Assembly (NCBI RefSeq): GCF_013240295.1
Contig: NZ_JABETK010000001.1
Location: forward strand, 434,001-498,000
Source: Neoaquamicrobium sediminum
Lineage (GTDB): Bacteria; Pseudomonadota; Alphaproteobacteria; Rhizobiales; Rhizobiaceae
Direction of reading: 5' to 3'
DNA: 64,000 nucleotides
The notes under the pieces are model-generated. The model was not told where the DNA came from and ran no database searches. It saw only the letters and a program-made list of their open reading frames with translations. Within the stretch, counting starts at the first letter, position 1. Every line of letters starts with the position of its first letter. Positions 56,999 through 64,000 of this stretch are shown here, in pieces. A program made the position numbers and the translations under genes.

Positions 56999-58498
56999 TC
57001 AGGCCTCGGCCCGACGCCGCCCCGCCCGTTTCAGGAGCAGCATAACCAGCGGCGACAACCAGATAAGGATGGTAATCACACCGAGCGTTGCCGAAATGGG
57101 GCGCGAGAAGAATTGCAGGAAGTCGCCCTGGGCCTTGATCATCGAGGTCAGGAACGTTTCCTCCAGCATCCGACCCAGCACCACGCCGAGAAGAGCGGGC
57201 GCGATCGGAAAGCCGTTCTCTTCCATGAACCAGCCGATAACGCCGAAGACGAGCATCGTGACGACCGCGCTCAGCGTGTTGTCCATGGCGAACGCGCCCA
57301 CGACGCAGAAGAGCAGGATGATCGGCATGAGATAGGCACGCGGAACATCGAGGATGTAGCGCGACAGCTTGATGGCGGCATAGCCAAGCGGGATCATCAG
57401 CAGGTTTGCCAGGATAAAGGACAGGAAGATGCCGTAGATGAGTGTCGGCTGGTTCTGGAAGATCGCGGGTCCGGGGGTCAGCCCCTTTATGAACAGCACC
57501 CCGATGACGATCGCGGTCATGGAATCCCCGGGAATGCCGAGAACCGTCGCAGGCACGTAGGAGGTCGACACGCTGGCGTTGTTGGCCGCGCCGGCAGCCA
57601 CGATGCCTTCGAGGTTGCCCTTGTCGAACTCCTTGCGGTTGATCGAGAAGCGGCGCGACAGGGCGTAGGAGATCCACGCGGCGATGTCGGCGCCTGCACC
57701 CGGCAGCGGCCCGGTAACGGTGCCGACGACGATGCCGCTGCCGAACCCCCGTCGATAACGCCACAGCTCGGGCGCCAGGCCCTTGAAGATGTTGCCGATC
57801 TTGTTCGTCGCCATCGGAGGCAGCGGATCGCGGGATAGCGCGTAGCGGAGAATTTCGGCGATCGCGAACATGCCGATCAGCGTTGCGACAAGTCCGACCC
57901 CGCCATAGAGGGCGGTGCTGCCGAAGGTAAAGCGCGGCTGGCCGGTCACCGGAAACAGGCCGACCATGGCGACAAGCAGGCCAAGGAAAAGGGAGATCAT
58001 GCCTTTGATCGCACTGCCGGGCGCAATGAACGCCGCAGACGTGAGCCCAAGGCAGACGAGCCAGAAATATTCGTAGCTGCTCATATTGAGAGCGAACTTG
58101 GCGACGGCCGGTGCGAAGAACATCAAAAAGACGCCGCCGAACAGCCCGCCCACCGCCGAGGTGACGACGCAGGCGCCGAGGACCAGCTCTCCCTTGCCCG
58201 CCATGGTCAGCTTGTAGGCAACATCGGTATAGGCGGCAGACGACGGCGTGCCCGGGATCCGCAGAAGCGCCGAGGGGATGTCGCCTGCAAAGATGGCCAT
58301 GGCACTCGCGCTGACGATGGCGGCGATGGCCGGCAGGGGATCCATGAAGAAGGTGACGGGAACCAGCAGTGCGACTGCCATCGTGGCGGTCAGGCCGGGA
58401 ATGGCGCCAACGAAAAGTCCGAAGATCGACGCCAGCAGGATGACCAGCAGCACATCCAGCCGCATGAGCGCCAGAAAAGCTTCGTAGATCACCTCCAT
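56999..58498 (-). CDS. tctA: Tripartite tricarboxylate transporter, large membrane subunit
   Basis: A 499-residue membrane protein with about eleven to twelve hydrophobic segments and the TctA signature (GAIPGLTATMAVALLVPVTF; GPLPGAGADIAAW; VLGIPGDSMTAI). TctA moves organic acids across the membrane with ion gradients. The start 58498 overlaps the TctB stop by 10 bases. The substrate is likely a carboxylate handled by the adjoining dehydratases. Confidence 0.93.
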   Translation of the reverse strand: MEVIYEAFLALMRLDVLLVILLASIFGLFVGAIPGLTATMAVALLVPVTFFMDPLPAIAAIVSASAMAIFAGDIPSALLRIPGTPSSAAYTDVAYKLTMAGKGELVLGACVVTSAVGGLFGGVFLMFFAPAVAKFALNMSSYEYFWLVCLGLTSAAFIAPGSAIKGMISLFLGLLVAMVGLFPVTGQPRFTFGSTALYGGVGLVATLIGMFAIAEILRYALSRDPLPPMATNKIGNIFKGLAPELWRYRRGFGSGIVVGTVTGPLPGAGADIAAWISYALSRRFSINRKEFDKGNLEGIVAAGAANNASVSTSYVPATVLGIPGDSMTAIVIGVLFIKGLTPGPAIFQNQPTLIYGIFLSFILANLLMIPLGYAAIKLSRYILDVPRAYLMPIILLFCVVGAFAMDNTLSAVVTMLVFGVIGWFMEENGFPIAPALLGVVLGRMLEETFLTSMIKAQGDFLQFFSRPISATLGVITILIWLSPLVMLLLKRAGRRRAEA

Positions 58499-58980
58499 GT
58501 CAGGACTCCCGCGTAAGGTTCGAGGATGCCCCACGGAAGCGGCACGAGCAGCACGTCCTGAAAGCCGATCTTCACGACCAGCGTTGTTGCCACGGCCACG
58601 ATCAGCGAGCGAACGGGCGCGCGGGTGAACTGGAGCAGCGTAACGAATATCACCACGAAACCGGCCAGGATGAAGCCGAGTGATTTCGAGAAGAGGATGT
58701 AGAAGAGAAGTGCGCCGAGTACGACGGCAGCATTGGCGATGTGACGGGGTGACCTTATCCAGTCGCCTATGACCAGGAGCGGCTGGCTTGCTCGTTCTTT
58801 CCAGCCGTTCAGGGTCAGAAGGGCCCCGGCGAGGAGGAGGCCGCACCCGACCACCGTGGGGAACAGCCCTCCTCCGTAACCGGTGCCGAAGAACGGCTTC
58901 GGCTGCATCGAGGCGGCGATGAGGGCGACAATGCCTATCCCGACGATGATTGGCCCCATAAGGATGTCGGATAGTTTCAT
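58489..58980 (-). CDS. tctB: Tripartite tricarboxylate transporter, small membrane subunit
   Basis: A 163-residue membrane protein with four hydrophobic segments, the usual TctB topology, and low sequence conservation. It overlaps tctA by 10 bases and follows tctC by 55 bases. It works with TctA in the transport channel. Confidence 0.88.
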   Translation of the reverse strand: MKLSDILMGPIIVGIGIVALIAASMQPKPFFGTGYGGGLFPTVVGCGLLLAGALLTLNGWKERASQPLLVIGDWIRSPRHIANAAVVLGALLFYILFSKSLGFILAGFVVIFVTLLQFTRAPVRSLIVAVATTLVVKIGFQDVLLVPLPWGILEPYAGVLTWR

Positions 58981-59035
58981 GGCACCTGTCTCCGCCGCCT
59001 CCTGCTATGCCTTCCGTGCGTGCCTCAGGCAGCGC

Positions 59036-60007
59036 TTACTGGATTGCGCCGGCTGCACGAAGCACCGTTTCGGTGTCCGCCTCGTGCGTCGCCATCCAGT
59101 CGACAAGCCCTTCGCGATCGGCAAACCGAAGACCGAAACCGGCGTTGGACATCTTCTGCTGGAAATCCTCGCTTTCGTAAATTTCCTTCATGGCCGCCTC
59201 GAGCTGAACCACGATATCTTCCGGCAGGCCGGCAGGACCAACGAGGGCGCGGAACACGCCGCCGGGGGCGGCATCCGGAATCTGCTCACCGGCGGTTTCA
59301 ACATCCGGGAAGGCGTCGAGGCGGTCAGGCGCAAGCACGGCCAGCGGGCGGACCTCGCCGGCGTCGATGAGCGCGGCGGCTTCCGGCAGCGATGCAGTGA
59401 GGATGTCGACGCCACCGGCGACGAGTTCCTGGAGACCCGCGGCAGCGCCGGCGCTCGGCACCCAGCGAAGAACCTTGATGTCTATGCCGTTGTCGATCAG
59501 CACCTTGGAAAGAGCGCTGCTCCAGCTGCTGGGGCAGACGGCGCCGCAACCGATGGTGATGGAATTCGGATCGGCCTTCAGCTTTTCGAGCACTTCGGCG
59601 AGCGACTGGATGGGGATGTCGGCCTTCACATGGACCGCGGCATAGTCGAAATTGTACTGTGCGATCGGTGTGTAGGACTCCGCCGACAGGCTGCCCATGC
59701 CAAGCAGGCGGAAAGGCGCGTAGTTGAACAGGATGCCGATGGTGTAGCCATCCGGGTCGGCATTGGCGAGTTCGGTGATGCCGGCGATGCCGCCACCTTC
59801 AGCGCGGTTCACCACATTGAAAGGCTGACCGAACTTCTGTTCCAGACCCGACGCGAGCCAACGCGCTGTCGCGTCCGTGCCCCCACCCGCGCCGGCGGCA
59901 ACGATGAGCGTGACCGGACGGTTCGGCCAATCGCTTGCCGCCGCCGTGGACAACGCCATGCCGGCAGCCATGACGCCAGCCGTCATGAAGCTGAGAACTT
60001 TCTTCAT
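59036..60007 (-). CDS. tctC: Tripartite tricarboxylate transporter, periplasmic binding protein (Bug family)
   Basis: A 323-residue TctC/Bug-type binding protein. A signal peptide (about 1-23, cleavage after AAA-SDWP) precedes the Bug opening WPNRPVTLIVAAGAGGGTD and PGGVFRALVGPAGLP. The start MKKVLSFMTAG is chosen over upstream ATGs because GGGAGA lies about 7 bases before it. First gene of tctCBA. Confidence 0.9.
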   Translation of the reverse strand: MKKVLSFMTAGVMAAGMALSTAAASDWPNRPVTLIVAAGAGGGTDATARWLASGLEQKFGQPFNVVNRAEGGGIAGITELANADPDGYTIGILFNYAPFRLLGMGSLSAESYTPIAQYNFDYAAVHVKADIPIQSLAEVLEKLKADPNSITIGCGAVCPSSWSSALSKVLIDNGIDIKVLRWVPSAGAAAGLQELVAGGVDILTASLPEAAALIDAGEVRPLAVLAPDRLDAFPDVETAGEQIPDAAPGGVFRALVGPAGLPEDIVVQLEAAMKEIYESEDFQQKMSNAGFGLRFADREGLVDWMATHEADTETVLRAAGAIQ

Positions 60008-60050
60008 TTGACAATCTCCCATTGAATTTTCGAATGCAAGCGAGAAACCT

Positions 60051-60914
60051 TCAGACCGACAGTGGGCTATGCCACCAGTGGTCGAAGGGATTTGAGTGGA
60101 GGATCGCGTCGATCGTCTCCTGCGAGACCTTCGGCAACGGAGTACCCTCGACAAGGCGATTGATGTTTCGCAGACCCTCGATCGATTCACCGACCTGCGC
60201 GAACGGAAAATCCGTTCCCCAGAAGATCTTGTTGCGGTCGGTGATCAGATATTCCTGGGCCGAGACCAAAGCCTGGTAGAACTGCCAGGGGCGGTAACAC
60301 AGCGCCGAAACCTCGGTGTAGACGTTGGGCCTCTTGCGGGCGACGACGATGCACTCGTCCATCCACGGGTGGCCCATATGCGCCATGATCATCTTGAGAT
60401 CAGGATAGCGCTGCGCCACGGCGTCCACGTGCAGCGGCCGGCCGGCATCGAGCAGCGTGTCGCGCGCGAAGGTCGTGCCCATATGCATGGTCAGAGGGAC
60501 GTCGTTCTTCTGGCAATAGGCATAGACCGGATCCAGACGCGGATCGTCGAGCGGGACGCTGTTGTAGATCGGGCCGAACTTGACGCCCTTCAGTTTCAGC
60601 GTACCGATCGCATGCTCGAGCAGTTCCATATAGTCGGGACGACGCGGATCGACGCAGGCAAAGCCGACGAACTTGTCTGGATATTTGGCCACGGCCTCGG
60701 CGGTGACCTCGTCATTGCCGTCGACGCCGACCGAATCCTTATAGCGAAGGGAAAAGATGATCGCCTTGTCCACTTCGCTCATTGCCGAATAGAGCGTATC
60801 CGCGTCTGCCGCCATCGCCACACCGCCCGGACGCGCGCCGCCGCTAAGATCGACATCGGGCGGAGAAAACTGGTCTGCGTTGAAGATGTTCACGTGGCAG
60901 TCGACAATCATCAT
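60051..60914 (-). CDS. Amidohydrolase 2-family protein (TIM barrel)
   Basis: About 287 residues. The N-terminal metal-binding DCHVN (usually D-x-H-x-H; the second histidine is replaced by asparagine), a central MAHMGHPWMDE, and the C-terminal WGTDFPFAQ are those of Amidohydro_2 (ACMSD/lactonase-like) proteins. A lactonase or decarboxylase-like role in the sugar-acid locus is plausible. It lies 43 bases upstream of tctC on the same strand and is probably co-transcribed with it. A second ATG three bases downstream is equivalent. Confidence 0.83.
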   Translation of the reverse strand: MMIVDCHVNIFNADQFSPPDVDLSGGARPGGVAMAADADTLYSAMSEVDKAIIFSLRYKDSVGVDGNDEVTAEAVAKYPDKFVGFACVDPRRPDYMELLEHAIGTLKLKGVKFGPIYNSVPLDDPRLDPVYAYCQKNDVPLTMHMGTTFARDTLLDAGRPLHVDAVAQRYPDLKMIMAHMGHPWMDECIVVARKRPNVYTEVSALCYRPWQFYQALVSAQEYLITDRNKIFWGTDFPFAQVGESIEGLRNINRLVEGTPLPKVSQETIDAILHSNPFDHWWHSPLSV

Positions 60915-61136
60915 CCAGGCTCCGTTCAACGCCGTCTACCGTTCTCTCACGGCATCTTTCCAAGTGTTCGCAAGGATCATCCGGGAGTTCGCGCCGGCCT
61001 CTGGCCTGCTACTCCCACCCACCGGTTCAACCGCCGGCAACGTCTTGCTCCCCTTTTGATTTAACGATACACCGATCTTTCAGGTTGTCAAACGCGTCGT
61101 GCGCGAAATCTGCAAAGTCGCGAGGGGGCATCGATG

Positions 61137-62189
61137 TCAGGAGGGAGAGCGCGTCGAGTTGCCCGGCTGGAATTCCACCGGCAGAACGATCTCGCGCTGT
61201 CGGAACTGGCCCGACTTAAAACGGGCAATCAGCTCTTCCGCGGCCCGCTCACCCAAGGCATGGGCTGCCGACCGGACGGTCGTCAGCACGGGGTCGACAT
61301 AGCGCCAGATTTCAAAGGCGTTGAAGCCGGTGATCTGCACCTGCTCAGGAATCCTGAAGCCCGCATCGAGACACGCCTTCATCGCCGCGATGGCCATCTG
61401 ATCGTTGCCACCGATGATGGCATCCGGCGGCGGGCCCTGCCGCAACGCCTGGAGCGTCGCGTCGTAGCTCACCTCAAAACTCTCATCGCCGCAGCGGATG
61501 ATCTTGAGTTCCGATGCGCCCGCTTCGGCGAATGCGCTGTCTGCGCCTGCCATGCGGGCGCGCATGGCGGCCCATTCGACCTGCGGAAGAAGCACCCAGC
61601 AATTCCTCGCGCCGGTCGCCAGGATATGCTCGCCGACCTGCCGCCCGCCGCCGAAATCGTCCTGACGAATGATCGCGCAATCGGCCTCGTCGGGAAGGCG
61701 CTGCTCCTGCATCAGCACGACGGGAACCCGCAGCGTGGAAAGCTCCTGGATGAACCATTCGCGCTGCTCCTGCTCGCCAGACAGGATCGCGACCATTCCA
61801 TCCGCCTCGATGTCCTGAAACAGGCCCGTCGTACGGAAATCCGACGGTTTGATGCCTCGCAGGATGAGACTGTAGGAATGCGCCGTCAGGTAGTTCGTGA
61901 GGCCGGTGACCTGGGCGGTGATAAAGGGGTCACTGAGGAAATCAGGATCCTCGACCACGATCAGCATGCCGATCGTCCACTGCTGGGACAGTCGCAGGCG
62001 CCTTGCTGCAACCGAAGGGCGATAGCCAAGCCTTTCGACCACCGCACGAACGTGGTCGGCCGTCGCCTCCGAAATGCGGCCGCGACCGTTGAGCACATTC
62101 GATACCGACATCGCAGACACGCCGGCCTCTCGCGCGACGTCCTTGATCGTCACGGTCCGGTCCGCGGCGGGTTTCTTCGGCGTCTTCAA
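61137..62189 (-). CDS. LacI-family transcriptional regulator of the catabolic locus
   Basis: A 350-residue regulator. The N-terminal helix-turn-helix (VTIKDVAREAGVSAMSVSNVLNG) and LacI hinge are followed by a PBP1-like effector domain. It is divergent from the enolase-superfamily gene (84-base gap) and upstream of the amidohydrolase-tct operon, so it likely controls both. The 222-base gap 60915-61136 downstream contains an AT-rich stretch near 61055-61080 that may be the amidohydrolase promoter. Confidence 0.92.
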   Translation of the reverse strand: MKTPKKPAADRTVTIKDVAREAGVSAMSVSNVLNGRGRISEATADHVRAVVERLGYRPSVAARRLRLSQQWTIGMLIVVEDPDFLSDPFITAQVTGLTNYLTAHSYSLILRGIKPSDFRTTGLFQDIEADGMVAILSGEQEQREWFIQELSTLRVPVVLMQEQRLPDEADCAIIRQDDFGGGRQVGEHILATGARNCWVLLPQVEWAAMRARMAGADSAFAEAGASELKIIRCGDESFEVSYDATLQALRQGPPPDAIIGGNDQMAIAAMKACLDAGFRIPEQVQITGFNAFEIWRYVDPVLTTVRSAAHALGERAAEELIARFKSGQFRQREIVLPVEFQPGNSTRSPS

Positions 62190-62272
62190 GTCTTCGATCC
62201 TTTCGAGCGCGCCCGCGCCCTTTCGCGCAGCCGCAACCTCTTTGTTTCCGCCAACGAACAGGAACGCAACCC

Positions 62273-63427
62273 ATGAACGACACGACGATCACAAACGTGC
62301 AGTGCCATCTGCTTACCCAGGACATCAGCCGAATGGCGATTCGCTGGGCCGGCGGCAACATGCGCTACTGGAACACGGCCCTCATCGAGGTGACGACCGC
62401 GAGCGGCCTGCGCGGGTTCGGCGAAGCCTATTATCCGGGGCTGAGCGCGCCGCTGGCAACACGCGCGCTGGTGGACAATTACGCGCCGCTGCTCATCGGT
62501 GAGGATGCCACACAAGCTACCGCACTTTTTCACCGGCTGCGCACCAAGTCCCTCGCATGGGGCAAGGCCGGCCTGCCCCTGATGGTCGCCGGCTCGATCG
62601 AAGTCGCCCTATGGGACATCAAGGCACAAGCGCTTGGCGTTCCGCTGTACCAGCTTCTCGGCGGCAAGGCCCATGACGCCATCACCGTCTATGCGAGCGG
62701 TGGCAACGACGCGCCGCGCGAACAGCTCGTCGCCGAGATGGAAAGCTATCTCGAACGTGGGTTCCGCGCGGTGAAGATCCGCATCGGCAGGTCGGTGGCC
62801 GAAGACGTCGAGAAAGTGCGCCTTTGCCGGGACGTGCTGGGGCCAGACGTCGAGCTCATGGTCGACGCGGTGATGGGACACAATCCTCGCCCCTTCAGCG
62901 CCAAGGAAGCACTGGCCCACATCGCAGCCATCGAAAAGTTCGATATCACGTGGTTCGAGGACCCGGTCGGCAATCGCGACTATGAAGGATGCGCCTTCGT
63001 TCGGCAGCATTCGCCGGTCCCGGTGGCGGCCGGCGAGACAGCCGTCGGCGTGCACGAATTCCTGCCCTTTTTCGAGCATGGCGCGCTGGACTGGGTTCAG
63101 CCCGACCCCACCCATTCCGGAGGGATCAAGGAATGCATGGACATCGCCGCCGTCGCCCGCGCGCATGGCGTGCGCGTCATCTATCACTCATGGGGCATGG
63201 CACCCTGCCTGGCGGCAAACTACAGCCTCGCCTTCGCAGACCCCCACGCCCGCTATCTCGAATATCCGACCCATGGTCTGCCGCTGGTGGAGGAACTCGC
63301 TCAAACGCCGTTCCAGCTCGTCGACGGCAAGTTCGCGGCCCCGACGGAACCCGGGCTCGGCGTCAAGCTGACCGACGAACTTCTTGCCCGCTACGCCTTC
63401 GTCGAAGGCAGCACGTTTTGGCCGTGA
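62273..63427 (+). CDS. Enolase-superfamily (mandelate racemase/muconate lactonizing type) dehydratase
   Basis: A 384-residue enzyme. The metal-binding aspartate (MVDAV, about 197), and glutamates (WFEDP, about 229; AAGET, about 254) are present, with the general-base region VKIRIG (about 168-173, K-x-R rather than K-x-K) and the histidine YHSWG (about 304). This set suits the mandelate-racemase subgroup acting on sugar acids. Start ATG 62273 follows AGGAACGCAACCC. It is divergent from the LacI regulator and followed by a 2-hydroxyacid dehydrogenase gene. Confidence 0.88.
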   Translation: MNDTTITNVQCHLLTQDISRMAIRWAGGNMRYWNTALIEVTTASGLRGFGEAYYPGLSAPLATRALVDNYAPLLIGEDATQATALFHRLRTKSLAWGKAGLPLMVAGSIEVALWDIKAQALGVPLYQLLGGKAHDAITVYASGGNDAPREQLVAEMESYLERGFRAVKIRIGRSVAEDVEKVRLCRDVLGPDVELMVDAVMGHNPRPFSAKEALAHIAAIEKFDITWFEDPVGNRDYEGCAFVRQHSPVPVAAGETAVGVHEFLPFFEHGALDWVQPDPTHSGGIKECMDIAAVARAHGVRVIYHSWGMAPCLAANYSLAFADPHARYLEYPTHGLPLVEELAQTPFQLVDGKFAAPTEPGLGVKLTDELLARYAFVEGSTFWP

Positions 63428-63467
63428 CGCCCATCCCGACCCGCCTTCCCGACAGGACAGGAACACC

Positions 63468-64000
63468 ATGAGCATTCATATTCTGCAAACATACCCGATG
63501 CCCGAACGCACGGAGAACGTGCTGGCCGAGCGCTTCACCGTCCACAAGCTGCATGCGGCTTCCGAGCCGCACCGCCTCATCGACGAAGTCGGCGGGCTGG
63601 TCAGGGCAATCGCCGGTATCGGCGTTCCGAAGGCGCTCATGGATCGGCTTTCCGCGCTCGAAATCATCGCCAATTTTGGTGTCGGCTACGATTCGATCGA
63701 CCTGCCGACCGCGCAGGCTCGCAATATCCGGGTGACGAACACGCCGGACGTTCTAAGCGATGCGGTGGCTGAACTCACGATCGGCCTGATGCTCTCGCTT
63801 GCCCGCCACCTGCCAATGGCGGACCGCTACGTTCGCGACGGCCGCTGGCCGGCCGGGAATTTGCCTATCTACCGGGAGATCGGCGGCTACACGCTTGGCA
63901 TCGTAGGGCTCGGCCGCATCGGCAGGGAAATCGCGAACCGCGCGCAGGCCATGAAGATGCGTGTCGTCTATCACGGGCGGTCGCGCCAGCCGCGCCAGCC
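63468..64000 (+). CDS. D-2-hydroxyacid dehydrogenase, N-terminal part (runs off window end)
   Basis: An open frame from ATG 63468 to the window edge, 177 codons. The N-terminal catalytic domain (LAEIIANFGVGYDSID-like segment, then VTNTPDVLSDAVAELTIGLMLSLAR) and the start of the Rossmann motif (GIVGLGRIGREIA) are those of D-isomer-specific 2-hydroxyacid dehydrogenases (glyoxylate/hydroxypyruvate reductase group). The catalytic histidine lies beyond the window. Forty bases after the enolase-superfamily gene; probably the same operon, reducing a 2-keto acid product. Confidence 0.9.
   Translation, partial: MSIHILQTYPMPERTENVLAERFTVHKLHAASEPHRLIDEVGGLVRAIAGIGVPKALMDRLSALEIIANFGVGYDSIDLPTAQARNIRVTNTPDVLSDAVAELTIGLMLSLARHLPMADRYVRDGRWPAGNLPIYREIGGYTLGIVGLGRIGREIANRAQAMKMRVVYHGRSRQPRQ

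Overview
The window looks like chromosome of an alphaproteobacterium of the order Hyphomicrobiales (Mesorhizobium/Nitratireductor-like). The evidence is high G+C, a zwf-pgl-edd Entner-Doudoroff operon, the rhizobial housekeeping string murA-DUF2948-hisD-UPF0262-phosphatase-infA-maf-yacG-tRNA-Phe, and many dedicated ABC and TTT importers each paired with a local regulator. Genus is not resolved from sequence alone.

Layout: 0-5 kb, aldehyde dehydrogenase end and zwf-pgl-edd. 5-6.7 kb, secreted VWA protein with four internal repeats. 6.9-16.1 kb, a split Rieske oxygenase set (GST-like, Rieske-reductase fusion, Rieske-less oxygenase) divergent from a nucleoside/purine-type BMP ABC importer, followed by a GlxA-type AraC regulator. 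16.1-22.9 kb, folD, a Wzz-like protein with a long low-complexity tail, proC, a SAF-domain oxidoreductase and a membrane protein. 23-29 kb, a LacI-controlled polar amino acid importer with a saccharopine-dehydrogenase-like enzyme and an Lrp regulator. 29-34.3 kb, orphan small genes and a Pat-like acyl-CoA synthetase/acetyltransferase. 34.4-43 kb, one minus-strand operon encoding a NitT/TauT-type importer, an octopine-dehydrogenase-like enzyme, an MmgE/PrpD protein, a hydantoinase-like enzyme and a CobW GTPase, with a divergent IclR regulator. 43-48.7 kb, a second NitT/TauT-type importer with an FAD oxidoreductase, a GntR regulator and an atypical shikimate-dehydrogenase-like enzyme. 48.7-54.9 kb, housekeeping genes between tRNA-Phe and tRNA-Thr. 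55.2-64 kb, a sugar-acid-like catabolic locus: IlvD/Edd dehydratase, TctABC, amidohydrolase, LacI, enolase-superfamily dehydratase and D-2-hydroxyacid dehydrogenase.

The most interesting system is at 6.9-10.15 kb. Three consecutive genes reproduce the unusual architecture known for the NdmCDE purine N-demethylase: the oxygenase subunit has lost its Rieske domain, the reductase carries one, and a GST homologue is co-encoded. A purine-type importer is divergent to it. The substrate is unknown.

At least sixteen single-base frame disruptions were found, several in G or C runs or GC dinucleotide repeats and some in core genes. They look like uncorrected indel errors in the assembly rather than gene decay. 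Frameshifted genes are therefore annotated over their full reconstructed span.
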